A stretch of DNA of 64,000 bases, from NCBI GenBank assembly GCA_947487895.1, contig CANKYF010000003.1:356550-420549 (forward strand), written 5' to 3'. Made by a program: the position numbers and the translations under genes. The stretch comes from an uncultured Flavobacteriaceae bacterium (GTDB taxonomy: Bacteria > Bacteroidota > Bacteroidia > Flavobacteriales > Flavobacteriaceae). Below the pieces are notes generated by a model. It was not told where the DNA came from, did not search any database, and worked only from the letters and a program-made list of their open reading frames with translations. Below, one piece after another: positions 18,197-26,703 of this stretch (position 1 is its first letter; every line of letters starts with the position of its first letter).

Positions 18197-18382
18197 TTAA
18201 GGTTTTATGTTTTACTAGGGTAAACTTATAATCAAACACAAAAAGAATTGTAAGGCTTTACCTTATTAATACCAAGGCTGTAAAAAATGATAAGTTTACC
18301 TATCTTCAGGTTGTCTTTTCTACAACAAGAGGTTTTTTAAGTCTTAGAATAAAACCTTACTAAAACTAATGCAAAGCCTTAC
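18197..18382. promoter_or_regulatory. Divergent control region with repeated GTAAGG motifs
   Basis: This intergenic region (18191-18494) between the RHS operon and the plus-strand T2SS operon holds GTAAGGCTTT at 18250-18259, running into a TAAGG-5-CCTTA palindrome (18251-18265), and direct copies AAAACCTTAC (18351-18360) and AAAGCCTTAC (18373-18382) spaced 22 bp start to start, two helical turns. A looser TTAAGGTTTT lies at 18197-18206. A separate perfect 11-bp inverted repeat, GGTAAACTTAT / ATAAGTTTACC, sits at 18219-18229 and 18290-18300. The arrangement suits cooperative binding of a dimeric regulator. Confidence 0.45.
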
Positions 18383-18494
18383 TTTTCATTGTCAATAAAT
18401 CTATAGATTTGAATCTATAATTCTCATTAAGAGCACTTTAAGAATACTACAAAATAATAAACCTTCTTATTAGAGCACTTATAAGATTTAATTT

Positions 18495-19169
18495 ATGACC
18501 AAACTAAAAACACTCATTGTTGAAAACCACCAGTTAATTATCGATTCCTATATTAAGGCCTTAGAAGAGGTTTCAAAAAAAATACCTGAGATAACCTTTG
18601 ATATCATTGTTGCAAAAAATTGTGACGAGGCCAATATTGAAGTGGAACACGCTATAGCTTTTGGACGCTTAGATTTAGTACTTTTAGATATAAGTCTTGC
18701 GCCCTCTATAGATGGAAAAATAATTGCTGGAGATGATATAGGAATTAAGATAAGACATCATTTTCCAAATACTAAAATTATTGTTTCTACCCATTTAACA
18801 GACAACTTTAGGCTCATTAATATTTTAGAATCTTTAAGCCCCAATAGCCTGCTTCTAAAAAATGAACTGAATTTTAAAAAGCTAACCGAAAGCATTGAAA
18901 ACGTTATTTATGAAATTCCTTATTACAGTCATTCCATTTTAAAACTTGTAAGACAGTTAATTTCTAATGATTATGATTTAGACCAAATAGATAGAAAAAT
19001 GCTATATCATCTTTCTTTAGGAGCTAAGACTAAAGATTTGCCAGATATTATAAACCTGTCTTTAGCTGGTGTTGAACGACGGAAACGTAGACTCAACCAA
19101 ATTTTTAACAATGAAAAAAAATCTGATAAAGATTTACTGAAATTGGCCAAAGACAAAGGATTTATCTAA
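18495..19169 (+). CDS. Response regulator with a C-terminal HTH domain, T2SS/RHS locus
   Basis: 224 aa. The receiver domain covers about residues 1-130, with the phospho-acceptor candidate Asp65 in DLVLLDIS and an acidic residue in LIVENHQ at the start (the usual D/E pair is reduced to E-N). The C-terminal ~65 residues (LSLGAKTKDLPDIINLSLAGVERRKRRLNQIF) look like a LuxR/NarL-type helix-turn-helix. No histidine kinase gene is nearby. As first gene of the plus-strand T2SS operon, opposite the RHS operon, it is the obvious candidate to control both, perhaps through the GTAAGG motifs. Confidence 0.8.
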   Translation: MTKLKTLIVENHQLIIDSYIKALEEVSKKIPEITFDIIVAKNCDEANIEVEHAIAFGRLDLVLLDISLAPSIDGKIIAGDDIGIKIRHHFPNTKIIVSTHLTDNFRLINILESLSPNSLLLKNELNFKKLTESIENVIYEIPYYSHSILKLVRQLISNDYDLDQIDRKMLYHLSLGAKTKDLPDIINLSLAGVERRKRRLNQIFNNEKKSDKDLLKLAKDKGFI

Positions 19170-19185
19170 TTACCTAAATAAAGTC

Positions 19186-19611
19186 ATGAATACACATCAT
19201 ACATCTAGAAATATTAAGATAAAGCTAGAGGCTTACAACCTGCAAGAAGTACTAATTGTTCTGGTAATTATAGGTATTCTTCTATTATTAGCCTTGCCAA
19301 ACTTAATGCCTTTAATTACTAAAACTAAAAGTGTTGAAGCCCAAACACAATTAAAATTCATCTATAATTCGCAAACTACTCATAGATATATGTATTCTAA
19401 ATACGCATTAGATTTAAATGAGATAGATTTTGAGGCGCCACGTACTGTAAACAATAATGGTACAAGTAACTATGCTTATGAATTATTAAACGCAGATAAT
19501 AACAGCTTTAAGGCAAGAGCCACTGCCATCACTGATTTTGATGGTGATGGCGTTTATAACGTCTGGGAGATTGATGAAAATGGTGTACCAAAACAAATTA
19601 TAAAAGATTGA
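19186..19611 (+). CDS. gspG: Major pseudopilin (GspG-like)
   Basis: 141 aa. Basic leader, then a prepilin motif AYNLQEVLIVLVIIGILLLLALPNL with Glu at +5 and a long hydrophobic helix. The globular part ends in TDFDGDGVYNVWEIDENG, an acidic loop resembling the calcium-binding region of GspG. It is the first structural gene of the plus-strand operon and overlaps the prepilin peptidase start by one base (TGATG). Confidence 0.85.
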   Translation: MNTHHTSRNIKIKLEAYNLQEVLIVLVIIGILLLLALPNLMPLITKTKSVEAQTQLKFIYNSQTTHRYMYSKYALDLNEIDFEAPRTVNNNGTSNYAYELLNADNNSFKARATAITDFDGDGVYNVWEIDENGVPKQIIKD

Positions 19612-20093
19612 TGGTTATTTTTAAAATAGTACTCATCATATCATTTGTTTTGATTTTTATTCAAGATTTGAATGAACGAAAAATCTATTGGTTTTGGATG
19701 CCGTTAATTGCTATAACATCAGGAATGCTGTTCTACAATGGTACACTTCCAGAACTATTTATTAGTGCCTCAATTCTTAACCTTTGCTTCGTTTTAATAT
19801 TGATTCTAACCATCTTTATTTATGCAAGATTAAAACTTAAAACAAACATAATTAATGTAATAGGAATTGGTGATGTTTTACTATTTGTTGCATTAGCCTT
19901 TTCATTTTCAGCTATTTCGTTTATAGTCATATTTCTAGGAAGCCTTATTTTTTCGCTTACTATTCATGTATCATTTAAACATCTTTCTAACCAACACCCA
20001 ACCGTACCTTTAGCTGGGTACATGAGTTTATTTTTTTTAGGAGCCTTCCTTATACATTGGTCTGGTATCTCAGTTAATCTTTATGCATTTTAA
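19611..20093 (+). CDS. Prepilin peptidase (A24 family), short form without methylase domain
   Basis: About 160 aa, five or more hydrophobic helices, and the two catalytic aspartates of the A24 family: FIQDLNERKIYWF near residue 20 and GIGDVLLF near residue 85. The cysteine-rich methylase domain of full-length PilD/GspO is absent, as in FlaK-like or archaeal forms. I chose ATG 19611, which overlaps the preceding TGA stop, over the TTG three bases upstream. It would cleave all pseudopilins of the locus. Confidence 0.85.
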   Translation: MVIFKIVLIISFVLIFIQDLNERKIYWFWMPLIAITSGMLFYNGTLPELFISASILNLCFVLILILTIFIYARLKLKTNIINVIGIGDVLLFVALAFSFSAISFIVIFLGSLIFSLTIHVSFKHLSNQHPTVPLAGYMSLFFLGAFLIHWSGISVNLYAF

Positions 20094-20098
20094 ACGCA

Positions 20099-21505
20099 AT
20101 GAATACAGCATATAAAATACCAACCTCTTTATTACAACTCATTAGTAGTGAACAAGCTTACCATTATAAAATTGTACCTGTTCTATTAGAAAATAATACC
20201 ATTACATTTAAGTCTAATACCTCTACTAAAAGTTTAAAAACAGAACTAAGTATTATCTTTGGGAAAGACATTCAGCTCATTGAAGATTCTTCTGAAAATA
20301 TAGATTTATACCTCACTAATAATTTTAGGAAGCATGCTTCTTTAAAAACAAAAAATTTACAATACTCTAATGATTTTTTAGAGAAGATTCTAGTATCTGC
20401 CAAAGATATTGGCAGTAGTGATATTCATTTTGAGCCTTACGAAAACAAATGTAGGGTACGTTTCCGTATTGATGGGAAACTTAAAGAGTACTTCATAATA
20501 AGCCTGTCGGAATATCCTGTTATCGTTAATAAACTTAAAATTAAAGCAAGTCTTGATATTTCAGAAAAGCGGTTACCACAAGATGGGCGTATCGCCCTTA
20601 AAACAACCTCTGGTGAATTTGACATTCGTGTTTCTAGTTTACCAACACTTCATGGCGAAAAAATTGTTTTAAGATTATTGAGCAAAGATGCAAATCATAT
20701 AGAATTGTCTCATTTAGGGTTTACTAAAAAAGAATTAAAGGCCTATAAAGAAGCCATTAAGAAACCAAATGGTATTATTTTAATTTCTGGCCCCACAGGG
20801 TCTGGAAAAACAACCACTCTTTATGCTACTTTAAAGCAGCTAAATAATGATCTAACAAACATATTAACTATAGAGGACCCCATTGAATATACCTTAGAAG
20901 GTATCAATCAGGTTCAGCTTAGGGAAAATATAGGTTTAGATTTTTCCAGTGCTCTAAAAACATTTTTAAGACAAGATCCAGATATTATAATGGTGGGAGA
21001 AATTAGAGATGTAAAAACGGCAAATGTAGCTATTCGCGCTGCTCTAACCGGGCATCTTGTTTTATCAACCATACACACTAATTCTGCATGGGCTACTGTG
21101 TCTCGTTTAATTGATATGGGAATACCTGCTTTCTTAATTGCCAACACTTTAAATGTTAGTATTGCGCAACGATTGGTTAGAAAACTTTGTAGTAACTGCA
21201 AAAAGAAAGCACCTGTAAACCAATCCCTATTTCCCGAGACCTTTGTAGTTCCTAAAGATTTATTATGTCATTATAAGCCTACTGGTTGCCCTAACTGTTA
21301 CCACACTGGCTATCAAGGAAGGAAAGCCATCTATGAAATTATCCCAATTCTAAAAGACTTAACACCCCATATTAAGAATAATGATCTGGAAATTGACACC
21401 TATTTAGAGGAAAAACAAATTTCAACCCTAAAACATAATGCTATTGAATTAGTAAAACAAGGGGTAACCTCAATAGACGAAGTATATGCACTACTGATTG
21501 ATTAA
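20099..21505 (+). CDS. gspE: T2SS/T4P assembly ATPase
   Basis: 468 aa, with an N-terminal GspE-like region to about residue 110, then the ATPase core: GPTGSGKTTT Walker A (about 231-240), ILTIEDPIEY Asp box, DPDIIMVGEIRD Walker B, and STIHTN His box. Between about residues 364 and 400 are four cysteines (CSNCKKK...CPNC), the zinc-binding tetracysteine of GspE/PilB. It is a cytoplasmic hexamer that powers pseudopilus growth and lies 6 nt after the peptidase gene. Confidence 0.95.
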   Translation: MNTAYKIPTSLLQLISSEQAYHYKIVPVLLENNTITFKSNTSTKSLKTELSIIFGKDIQLIEDSSENIDLYLTNNFRKHASLKTKNLQYSNDFLEKILVSAKDIGSSDIHFEPYENKCRVRFRIDGKLKEYFIISLSEYPVIVNKLKIKASLDISEKRLPQDGRIALKTTSGEFDIRVSSLPTLHGEKIVLRLLSKDANHIELSHLGFTKKELKAYKEAIKKPNGIILISGPTGSGKTTTLYATLKQLNNDLTNILTIEDPIEYTLEGINQVQLRENIGLDFSSALKTFLRQDPDIIMVGEIRDVKTANVAIRAALTGHLVLSTIHTNSAWATVSRLIDMGIPAFLIANTLNVSIAQRLVRKLCSNCKKKAPVNQSLFPETFVVPKDLLCHYKPTGCPNCYHTGYQGRKAIYEIIPILKDLTPHIKNNDLEIDTYLEEKQISTLKHNAIELVKQGVTSIDEVYALLID

Positions 21506-21514
21506 ACTATTTAA

Positions 21515-23728
21515 ATGAAAAAAATTCTATATATATTTTTGCTTTTAAGTGCTATTGCTTTTTCACAATCTTCTAATGGACCCATAGATAATGACCACTT
21601 ATTATCTATAAAACATCAATTAGATGCATTAGCTGTTGATATTCCGGGGTTAAATGATCAATCTGCAACAGACATTAATGTGGGTAATATCTCTTTGGCA
21701 AACTTTATTTTAGGCATCTCTAATGCACATGAGCTAAATATTAATATTTCTAAGGAATTAGAGCAAGTGGTTATTATAAACAATAACTTTTCTAATGTAA
21801 AAGTATCAGACCTTTTAATTTTTCTCTGTAAAGAATATCAGTTAACTATTCGGTTTACTGGAAATATTCTATCTATTAAACCTTATAAAAAACCCGATAT
21901 AGTTCCAGAAGAATACCCCATAAGTGTTGAATTTAATCCGAGTACTACTACTGTTTCTATTGACGCAAAAAGTAACAAACTTTATGACGTTTTTAAGGTT
22001 ATCATGGATAAAAGTTCTAATAATTTAGTATTCACACCTGGTATTGAAGATAAGGTGTTGACTACATATATAAAAGATATGCCTTTTGATAATGCCATGC
22101 AAACTATAGCATTATCTAATAATCTTTATGTAGAAAAATCTATGGATGGTTTTTTTCTATTTGAAGACGTTACTAAAAATAATAAGGCTAACAACACATT
22201 ACGTTTAAGAAACGAACAAAACCTGAATTATACCATATTAAACATTCAGAATAACATACTGGAAGTTGACTTTAACAATACTTCTATCGCTTCAATAATT
22301 AACAATCTGAGTATTGATCTTGATCTTAATATTTTTACCGCAACATCACTGGAAAAAGCAGGCTTTGTGACCTTTAAAAGCAAATCTATATCCTTTGATG
22401 AGCTATTGATAAAAATGTTTGAGCCTCAGGCAGATTATCAAGTAAACACAAATTCTGATAAATCTACAGAATCTGATAATCGCACTAGACTAAATAGAAA
22501 TCAAACAAATACAACATCTAATTCTTCACAAGCCTTCACCTTTAAAAAAGAAGGTAACACTTACTACTTTGGAACTGAAAATCAATTAAGTGTTCGCAAA
22601 ATTGAAACCATTCATTTAATGCACCGTTCTGTTGAATTGCTTTCTGATCCTGAGGGAGGAAACTCTAGAAGTAGAACTGTAGGTAGAAATCTTGGGAACA
22701 GTTATAGAGATTATAACCAAAATTTCAATTCGGGGCTTAGCCAGAACAATTTTTCCAATAGTTCTGTTAACAGATCAAATATTAATAGACCACAAAATAC
22801 AAACAGGTTTAGAAACACTAATAACACCTCAAATCAAGATTCTCAAACAATAGATAAAATTATTCCCCCTGAAATATCTGAGGGTTTAGATATACGTGTT
22901 GACAAAGAATTGAACAGCTTATATGTTACAGGTTCCAGCACAAAAATTGAACGACTAAAAGACTTTATAACATACATAGACAAGACCATTCCTGTTGTTT
23001 TAATTGAAGTGATGTTTGTAGAGGTTAGTAGAAATAATACCATAGAATCTGGTATAAGTTGGGGCATTGGAGATGCTCCTGTAACAACAAGTGGTCGTAT
23101 TTTCCCAACAACAGATTTAACTCTGGGAGCAAACACCATAAATAAAGTAATTAATGGCTTTAGTGGTTTTGATCAGGTAAATCTCGGTAAAGTAGTTCCC
23201 AATTTTTTTGCTACCGTAAAGGCTATGGAAAGTAATGGGTCTCTTAAAGTAAAATCTACTCCAAAACTATCTACGCTTAACGGGCATAGAGCTACTTTCT
23301 CTAATGGAGAAACTTCATACTATACGGTTACCCAACGTAATATTTACGGAACTGATAACCCACAAACTTCAGAGATAACCAATTATGAACCAATAGATGC
23401 AGAATTAGGTTTAACTATTAAACCTTTAGTATCAGGAGATGGTCAGGTTACTTTAGATATTTTTGTAATACAATCTAGTTTTGGTGAGCGAATAGATGAA
23501 AATGCTCCGCCAGATATAAGCTCTCGAGAATTCAGTTCTATAATACGAGTACAAGATCAAGATATTGTTGTTTTAGGTGGACTTGAAGAACAAAAACGCA
23601 GTAACACTGGTACAGGAGTTCCATTTTTAGCCAGAGTACCTATAATTAAATGGCTTTTTAGCTCCAGAAAAAGAGAGGCTTCTAAAGCCAAACTTACTGT
23701 ATTTATTAAACCTACAATCATCTATTAA
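21515..23728 (+). CDS. gspD: T2SS outer-membrane secretin
   Basis: 737 aa. Signal peptide MKKILYIFLLLSAIAFSQ, then STN/N-type periplasmic domains over about residues 60-360, and an Asn/Ser-rich linker of about 60 residues (around 385-445). After it come an N3-like domain (LNSLYVTGSSTKIERLKDFI) and the secretin core from about residue 490, with VLIEVMFVEVS, KVKSTPKLSTLNGHRATF, the gate-region sequence and the closing DIVVLGGLEEQKR...VPFLARVPIIKWLF. It forms the export pore. The stop overlaps the next start (TAATG). Confidence 0.95.
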   Translation: MKKILYIFLLLSAIAFSQSSNGPIDNDHLLSIKHQLDALAVDIPGLNDQSATDINVGNISLANFILGISNAHELNINISKELEQVVIINNNFSNVKVSDLLIFLCKEYQLTIRFTGNILSIKPYKKPDIVPEEYPISVEFNPSTTTVSIDAKSNKLYDVFKVIMDKSSNNLVFTPGIEDKVLTTYIKDMPFDNAMQTIALSNNLYVEKSMDGFFLFEDVTKNNKANNTLRLRNEQNLNYTILNIQNNILEVDFNNTSIASIINNLSIDLDLNIFTATSLEKAGFVTFKSKSISFDELLIKMFEPQADYQVNTNSDKSTESDNRTRLNRNQTNTTSNSSQAFTFKKEGNTYYFGTENQLSVRKIETIHLMHRSVELLSDPEGGNSRSRTVGRNLGNSYRDYNQNFNSGLSQNNFSNSSVNRSNINRPQNTNRFRNTNNTSNQDSQTIDKIIPPEISEGLDIRVDKELNSLYVTGSSTKIERLKDFITYIDKTIPVVLIEVMFVEVSRNNTIESGISWGIGDAPVTTSGRIFPTTDLTLGANTINKVINGFSGFDQVNLGKVVPNFFATVKAMESNGSLKVKSTPKLSTLNGHRATFSNGETSYYTVTQRNIYGTDNPQTSEITNYEPIDAELGLTIKPLVSGDGQVTLDIFVIQSSFGERIDENAPPDISSREFSSIIRVQDQDIVVLGGLEEQKRSNTGTGVPFLARVPIIKWLFSSRKREASKAKLTVFIKPTIIY

Positions 23729-24939
23729 TGGTTCAATATTTAAAATCATACCTTTTCTACGGCAATTACTTTTGCGCTGTTGAACACACCTCAAAAGATG
23801 ATAAGGATTACTTTTATTGTACTGTTCTTAAGAAGAAAAAAAAAGAAATAATAATACATAATATATTTGAAAGTGATTCCCTAAATGCTATCACTAACAA
23901 AATAAAAACGAATTGGCCTATAGTTTTAATTATTAACAACAGCAAAACATTAACTAAGAACCTATTAAATTTAAATCACCAGAAAGATAATTTAGGAATC
24001 ATTAGTTCTGCCTTTCCAAATGTTGATATTTCAAATTTTTATTTTGAAATTATAGAAACAGAAAAAACTCATATTGTTAGTATTTGCAGAAAGGCTTTAA
24101 TTGACAACATCATACAAAAATATACTTCTAAAAAACTCAATATTATAGATTTCTCTATAGGTAATTCTTGTATATCATCCATTGTTAATTATTTAGAAAC
24201 CAGCCACATATACACGTCTAATTCAAAAATAAACTTCTTAGATAATAACATCCATTCAATTGAACAGACACAAAACAAAGAAAAAATCATTTATTACGTT
24301 AATGGTTTAGAAATATCAAATAAGAATATACTATCATTTACCGGAGCTTTAGGAGCTATAATTTTTGGCCAATTAAACCCAACAAATTTTAAAAAGAAGA
24401 AAGAAGAACTTATAGCAACTTTTAAAAATACACGTATTTTTAATTTACTACTAAAGACTGGTCTTGTATTTATACTAACAATACTACTTATTAACTTTTC
24501 ATTATTCAATTTTTATTTTGAAAAAGTCAAAAAACTAGAAGAGAGTTCGCAAGTAAATCATATAGTTAAAAACGATGTACAGCGTCTTATGAATGACGTT
24601 GATAAATCACAAAAAATTGTCAATGAGATACTTAAAAATAAAACTTCTAAAAGCTCTTACTATGTAAATGACTTAATAAACAGATTACCAAAATCAATAT
24701 TATTGTCTGAACTCAATTTTCAACCCCTTCAAATTCGTATTAAAAAAGACAACCCTATTCAAATAGAGAAAAACATGATAAATATTTCTGGAACTTCAAA
24801 CAACAGCTCCATGTATTCTTTATGGATTAAAGACCTTGAACAAAGTTCCTGGATTCAAAAAATTGAGGTTGCAAATTACAGTCACATAAGTAAAACGAAA
24901 TCAAACTTTACCTTAAAAGTCTACCTAAAAGATGAATAG
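23728..24939 (+). CDS. GspL/PilM-PilN-like inner-membrane assembly protein
   Basis: 403 aa. The first ~230 residues are cytoplasmic and resemble, by position and fold pattern only, the actin-like part of GspL/PilM. One membrane helix follows (about 235-262, LLLKTGLVFILTILLINFSL), then a coiled coil and a small periplasmic domain ending in WIQKIEVANYSHISKTKSNF, as in PilN/GspL C-termini. Sequence identity to named families is too low to be sure by eye. It overlaps the secretin stop by one base and the next gene by 8 nt. Confidence 0.75.
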   Translation: MVQYLKSYLFYGNYFCAVEHTSKDDKDYFYCTVLKKKKKEIIIHNIFESDSLNAITNKIKTNWPIVLIINNSKTLTKNLLNLNHQKDNLGIISSAFPNVDISNFYFEIIETEKTHIVSICRKALIDNIIQKYTSKKLNIIDFSIGNSCISSIVNYLETSHIYTSNSKINFLDNNIHSIEQTQNKEKIIYYVNGLEISNKNILSFTGALGAIIFGQLNPTNFKKKKEELIATFKNTRIFNLLLKTGLVFILTILLINFSLFNFYFEKVKKLEESSQVNHIVKNDVQRLMNDVDKSQKIVNEILKNKTSKSSYYVNDLINRLPKSILLSELNFQPLQIRIKKDNPIQIEKNMINISGTSNNSSMYSLWIKDLEQSSWIQKIEVANYSHISKTKSNFTLKVYLKDE

Positions 24940-25444
24940 TAAGTCTAAAAACATAGTATTAATAATAGCTTTTGCCTTGTTGGTGTTTCTTTGTTACAAG
25001 TTTGCAATTTCCAAAACTATAGACATTAGAAAAAAATACCATGTTTTAAAGAGAGAAGAATCTCATTATAAAAATACCCCCAGACAACTTTCTCTTTTAA
25101 AACAAAAAGAGAAATACTACGACTCTATCTTGGGTAAATATCAAATTAGCAAAGGCTCTATTCAAAATAACCTCTTGAATGTATTAACCTCTTTTTCTGA
25201 AGAGACTAATTTAAAACTAATCCATTTTGCAGAACCTCATACAGAATTAAAGGAAGCGTTATCTATAAACACATATCGATTCATACTTGAAGGCAATTAT
25301 AATAGTATCTTAAAATTGATTTATCGTCTTGAACAGAAGACCAAATTTGGTGAAATCATTAACCTTCATTTTGAAAAAAAAATAGATTTTAGGAAAAACA
25401 GAACGTATCTACAAGCTAGCGTTTTGCTGAAAAGTTATGGGTAA
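24932..25444 (+). CDS. GspM/PilO-like inner-membrane protein
   Basis: 170 aa. N-terminal membrane helix (residues 7-24, IVLIIAFALLVFLCYKFAI), a coiled-coil stretch (YHVLKREESHYKNTPRQLSL) and a ferredoxin-like periplasmic domain (YRFILEGNYNSILKLIYRLEQ, the LxxxGxYxxlLxlly pattern of PilO/GspM). It is the last gene of the plus-strand T2SS operon. Together with the preceding gene it would complete the inner-membrane platform. Confidence 0.75.
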   Translation: MNSKSKNIVLIIAFALLVFLCYKFAISKTIDIRKKYHVLKREESHYKNTPRQLSLLKQKEKYYDSILGKYQISKGSIQNNLLNVLTSFSEETNLKLIHFAEPHTELKEALSINTYRFILEGNYNSILKLIYRLEQKTKFGEIINLHFEKKIDFRKNRTYLQASVLLKSYG

Positions 25445-25555
25445 TTATTCTTGAAAGTTTAAACATATATTTTGATGTCTATATATTTATACATTGAACA
25501 ATCAAAATTGAATTAAACAATTGTTTTTAAGTATACTTACTCAACTAAACAAAAA

Positions 25556-25584
25556 AAGCCCAAACTAAAAAATAGTTTAGGCTT
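25556..25584 (-). terminator. Terminator after the tRNA gene
   Basis: 12-bp arms with one mismatch (25556-25567 and 25573-25584) around a 5-A loop. On the minus strand it is followed by seven T. It lies 6 bp downstream of the tRNA 3' end and could also end the plus-strand T2SS operon. Confidence 0.65.
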
Positions 25585-25589
25585 TAAGG

Positions 25590-25663
25590 TGGTCCCACCT
25601 GGGCTCGAACCAGGGACTTTCTGATTATGAGTCAGATACTCTAACCAACTGAGTTATAGGACC
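25590..25663 (-). tRNA. tRNA-Met (anticodon CAT)
   Basis: 74 nt on the minus strand. The acceptor stem is GGTCCTA / TGGGACC with one T-G pair and discriminator A; the D-arm holds CTCAGTTGGTTAGAG; the anticodon stem is TCTGA / TCAGA with loop CTCATAA giving CAT; the T-arm is CCTGG TTCGAGC CCAGG. CCA is not encoded. The loop and arms fit elongator Met; the lysidine-modified tRNA-Ile(CAT) cannot be wholly excluded from sequence. Confidence 0.93.
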
Positions 25664-25732
25664 TGAAATTGGAGTGCAATATTACTATTATTTTTATTAT
25701 ACTGCAAACCTTTTTTTAGTTAAAAATAGTCT

Positions 25733-25790
25733 TCTAGACACTTTGTGTCTAGATTTCTAATAAAACTGTCATTCTCGCCTAAGCGGGAAT
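25733..25790. repeat. Two short palindromes between mce and the tRNA
   Basis: TCTAGACAC-TTT-GTGTCTAGA (25733-25753) is a perfect 9-bp hairpin. ATTCTCGC-CTAA-GCGGGAAT (25771-25790) is an 8-bp hairpin with one mismatch and is of a type widely dispersed in flavobacterial intergenic DNA. Either could end mce transcription. Confidence 0.5.
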
Positions 25791-26189
25791 CTACATTTCT
25801 TGGCACAACTCTATAAGCACACCATTAGTACTCTTAGGGTGCAAAAAAGCTACTAACTTATTGTCTGCTCCCTTTTTAGGTATTTCGTTTAATACAATAA
25901 AGCCTTCATTTTTTAAACGTTTTATTTCAGCTTCAATATCATCAACATCAAAAGCTATATGATGAATTCCTTCCCCTTTTTTCTCAATAAATTTTGCAAT
26001 AGGGCTATCTTCTTTTGTAGCTTCTAACAATTCTATTTTGTTGGTACCTACATTAAAAAACGATGTTTTTACTCCTTCACTCTCAACCTCCTCAATTTTA
26101 TAATGAGGCTGACCAAATAATTTAGAAAATAGATCATTGGACTCTTCTAAATTCTTTACCGCAATTCCAATATGCTCAATTTTATTCAT
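25791..26189 (-). CDS. mce: Methylmalonyl-CoA epimerase
   Basis: 132 aa VOC-family protein of normal length. It has the two beta-alpha-beta-beta-beta halves with metal ligands in HIGIAVKNLEES, GIHHIAFDVDDIE and GVLIELCQE. The enzyme interconverts the R and S forms of methylmalonyl-CoA on the propionyl-CoA to succinyl-CoA route, in the cytoplasm. It is divergent from rbfA. Confidence 0.9.
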   Translation of the reverse strand: MNKIEHIGIAVKNLEESNDLFSKLFGQPHYKIEEVESEGVKTSFFNVGTNKIELLEATKEDSPIAKFIEKKGEGIHHIAFDVDDIEAEIKRLKNEGFIVLNEIPKKGADNKLVAFLHPKSTNGVLIELCQEM

Positions 26190-26307
26190 TACATTTTCAG
26201 TTTGCGAGGAAGGTACAAAATTTGTAATTTAAAATATTATTATCTTTAAATAACCTGTATTTTTGCATAGTGCTAATTTACAATGGCATATTAAAACAAA
26301 GATAAAC

Positions 26308-26703
26308 GTGGAGGAAAGTCAAAGACAGAGAAAAATAGCATCGGTTTTACAAAAAGATTTGGTGGATGTATTACAAAGAGCTGCTACAGAAGGTGGGCTT
26401 AAGGGTGTACTCATATCTGTAACTAAAGTTTCTGTTACTGTAGATTTATCGATTGCTAAAGTATATTTAAGTATCTTTCCAAATGAAAAAGCTAAAGAAC
26501 TTGTTGAAGGAATTAAAACAAACACCCCTTTTATAAGACATGAATTAGCACAACGCACAAAAAATCAATTACGAAGAATGCCTGAATTAGCATTTTTAAT
26601 AGACGATTCTTTAGAATATATTGATGGTATTGAGCGTTCATTAAAAGGGTTAGACAACCCTATTGAAGACCCAGATTTACTAGATAAAAGAAAAAAATCT
26701 TAA
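26308..26703 (+). CDS. rbfA: 30S ribosome-binding factor A
   Basis: 131 aa. The open frame extends upstream, but homologs in this order start MEESQRQRKIASVLQ, which matches a GTG at 26308-26310, so I take that start. It has the KH-like fold with QRQRKIASVLQKDLVDVLQ, VTKVSVTVDLSIAKVYLSIF and ELAQRTKNQLRRMPELAFLI. RbfA helps 16S rRNA maturation and cold adaptation. The permease gene starts directly after its stop. Confidence 0.93.
   Translation: MEESQRQRKIASVLQKDLVDVLQRAATEGGLKGVLISVTKVSVTVDLSIAKVYLSIFPNEKAKELVEGIKTNTPFIRHELAQRTKNQLRRMPELAFLIDDSLEYIDGIERSLKGLDNPIEDPDLLDKRKKS

Noticed and set aside
2393..25444. Twitching type IV pilus
   Set aside because: No PilT-type retraction ATPase is visible and the gene set fits a T2SS better, though a pilus-like machine cannot be wholly excluded.
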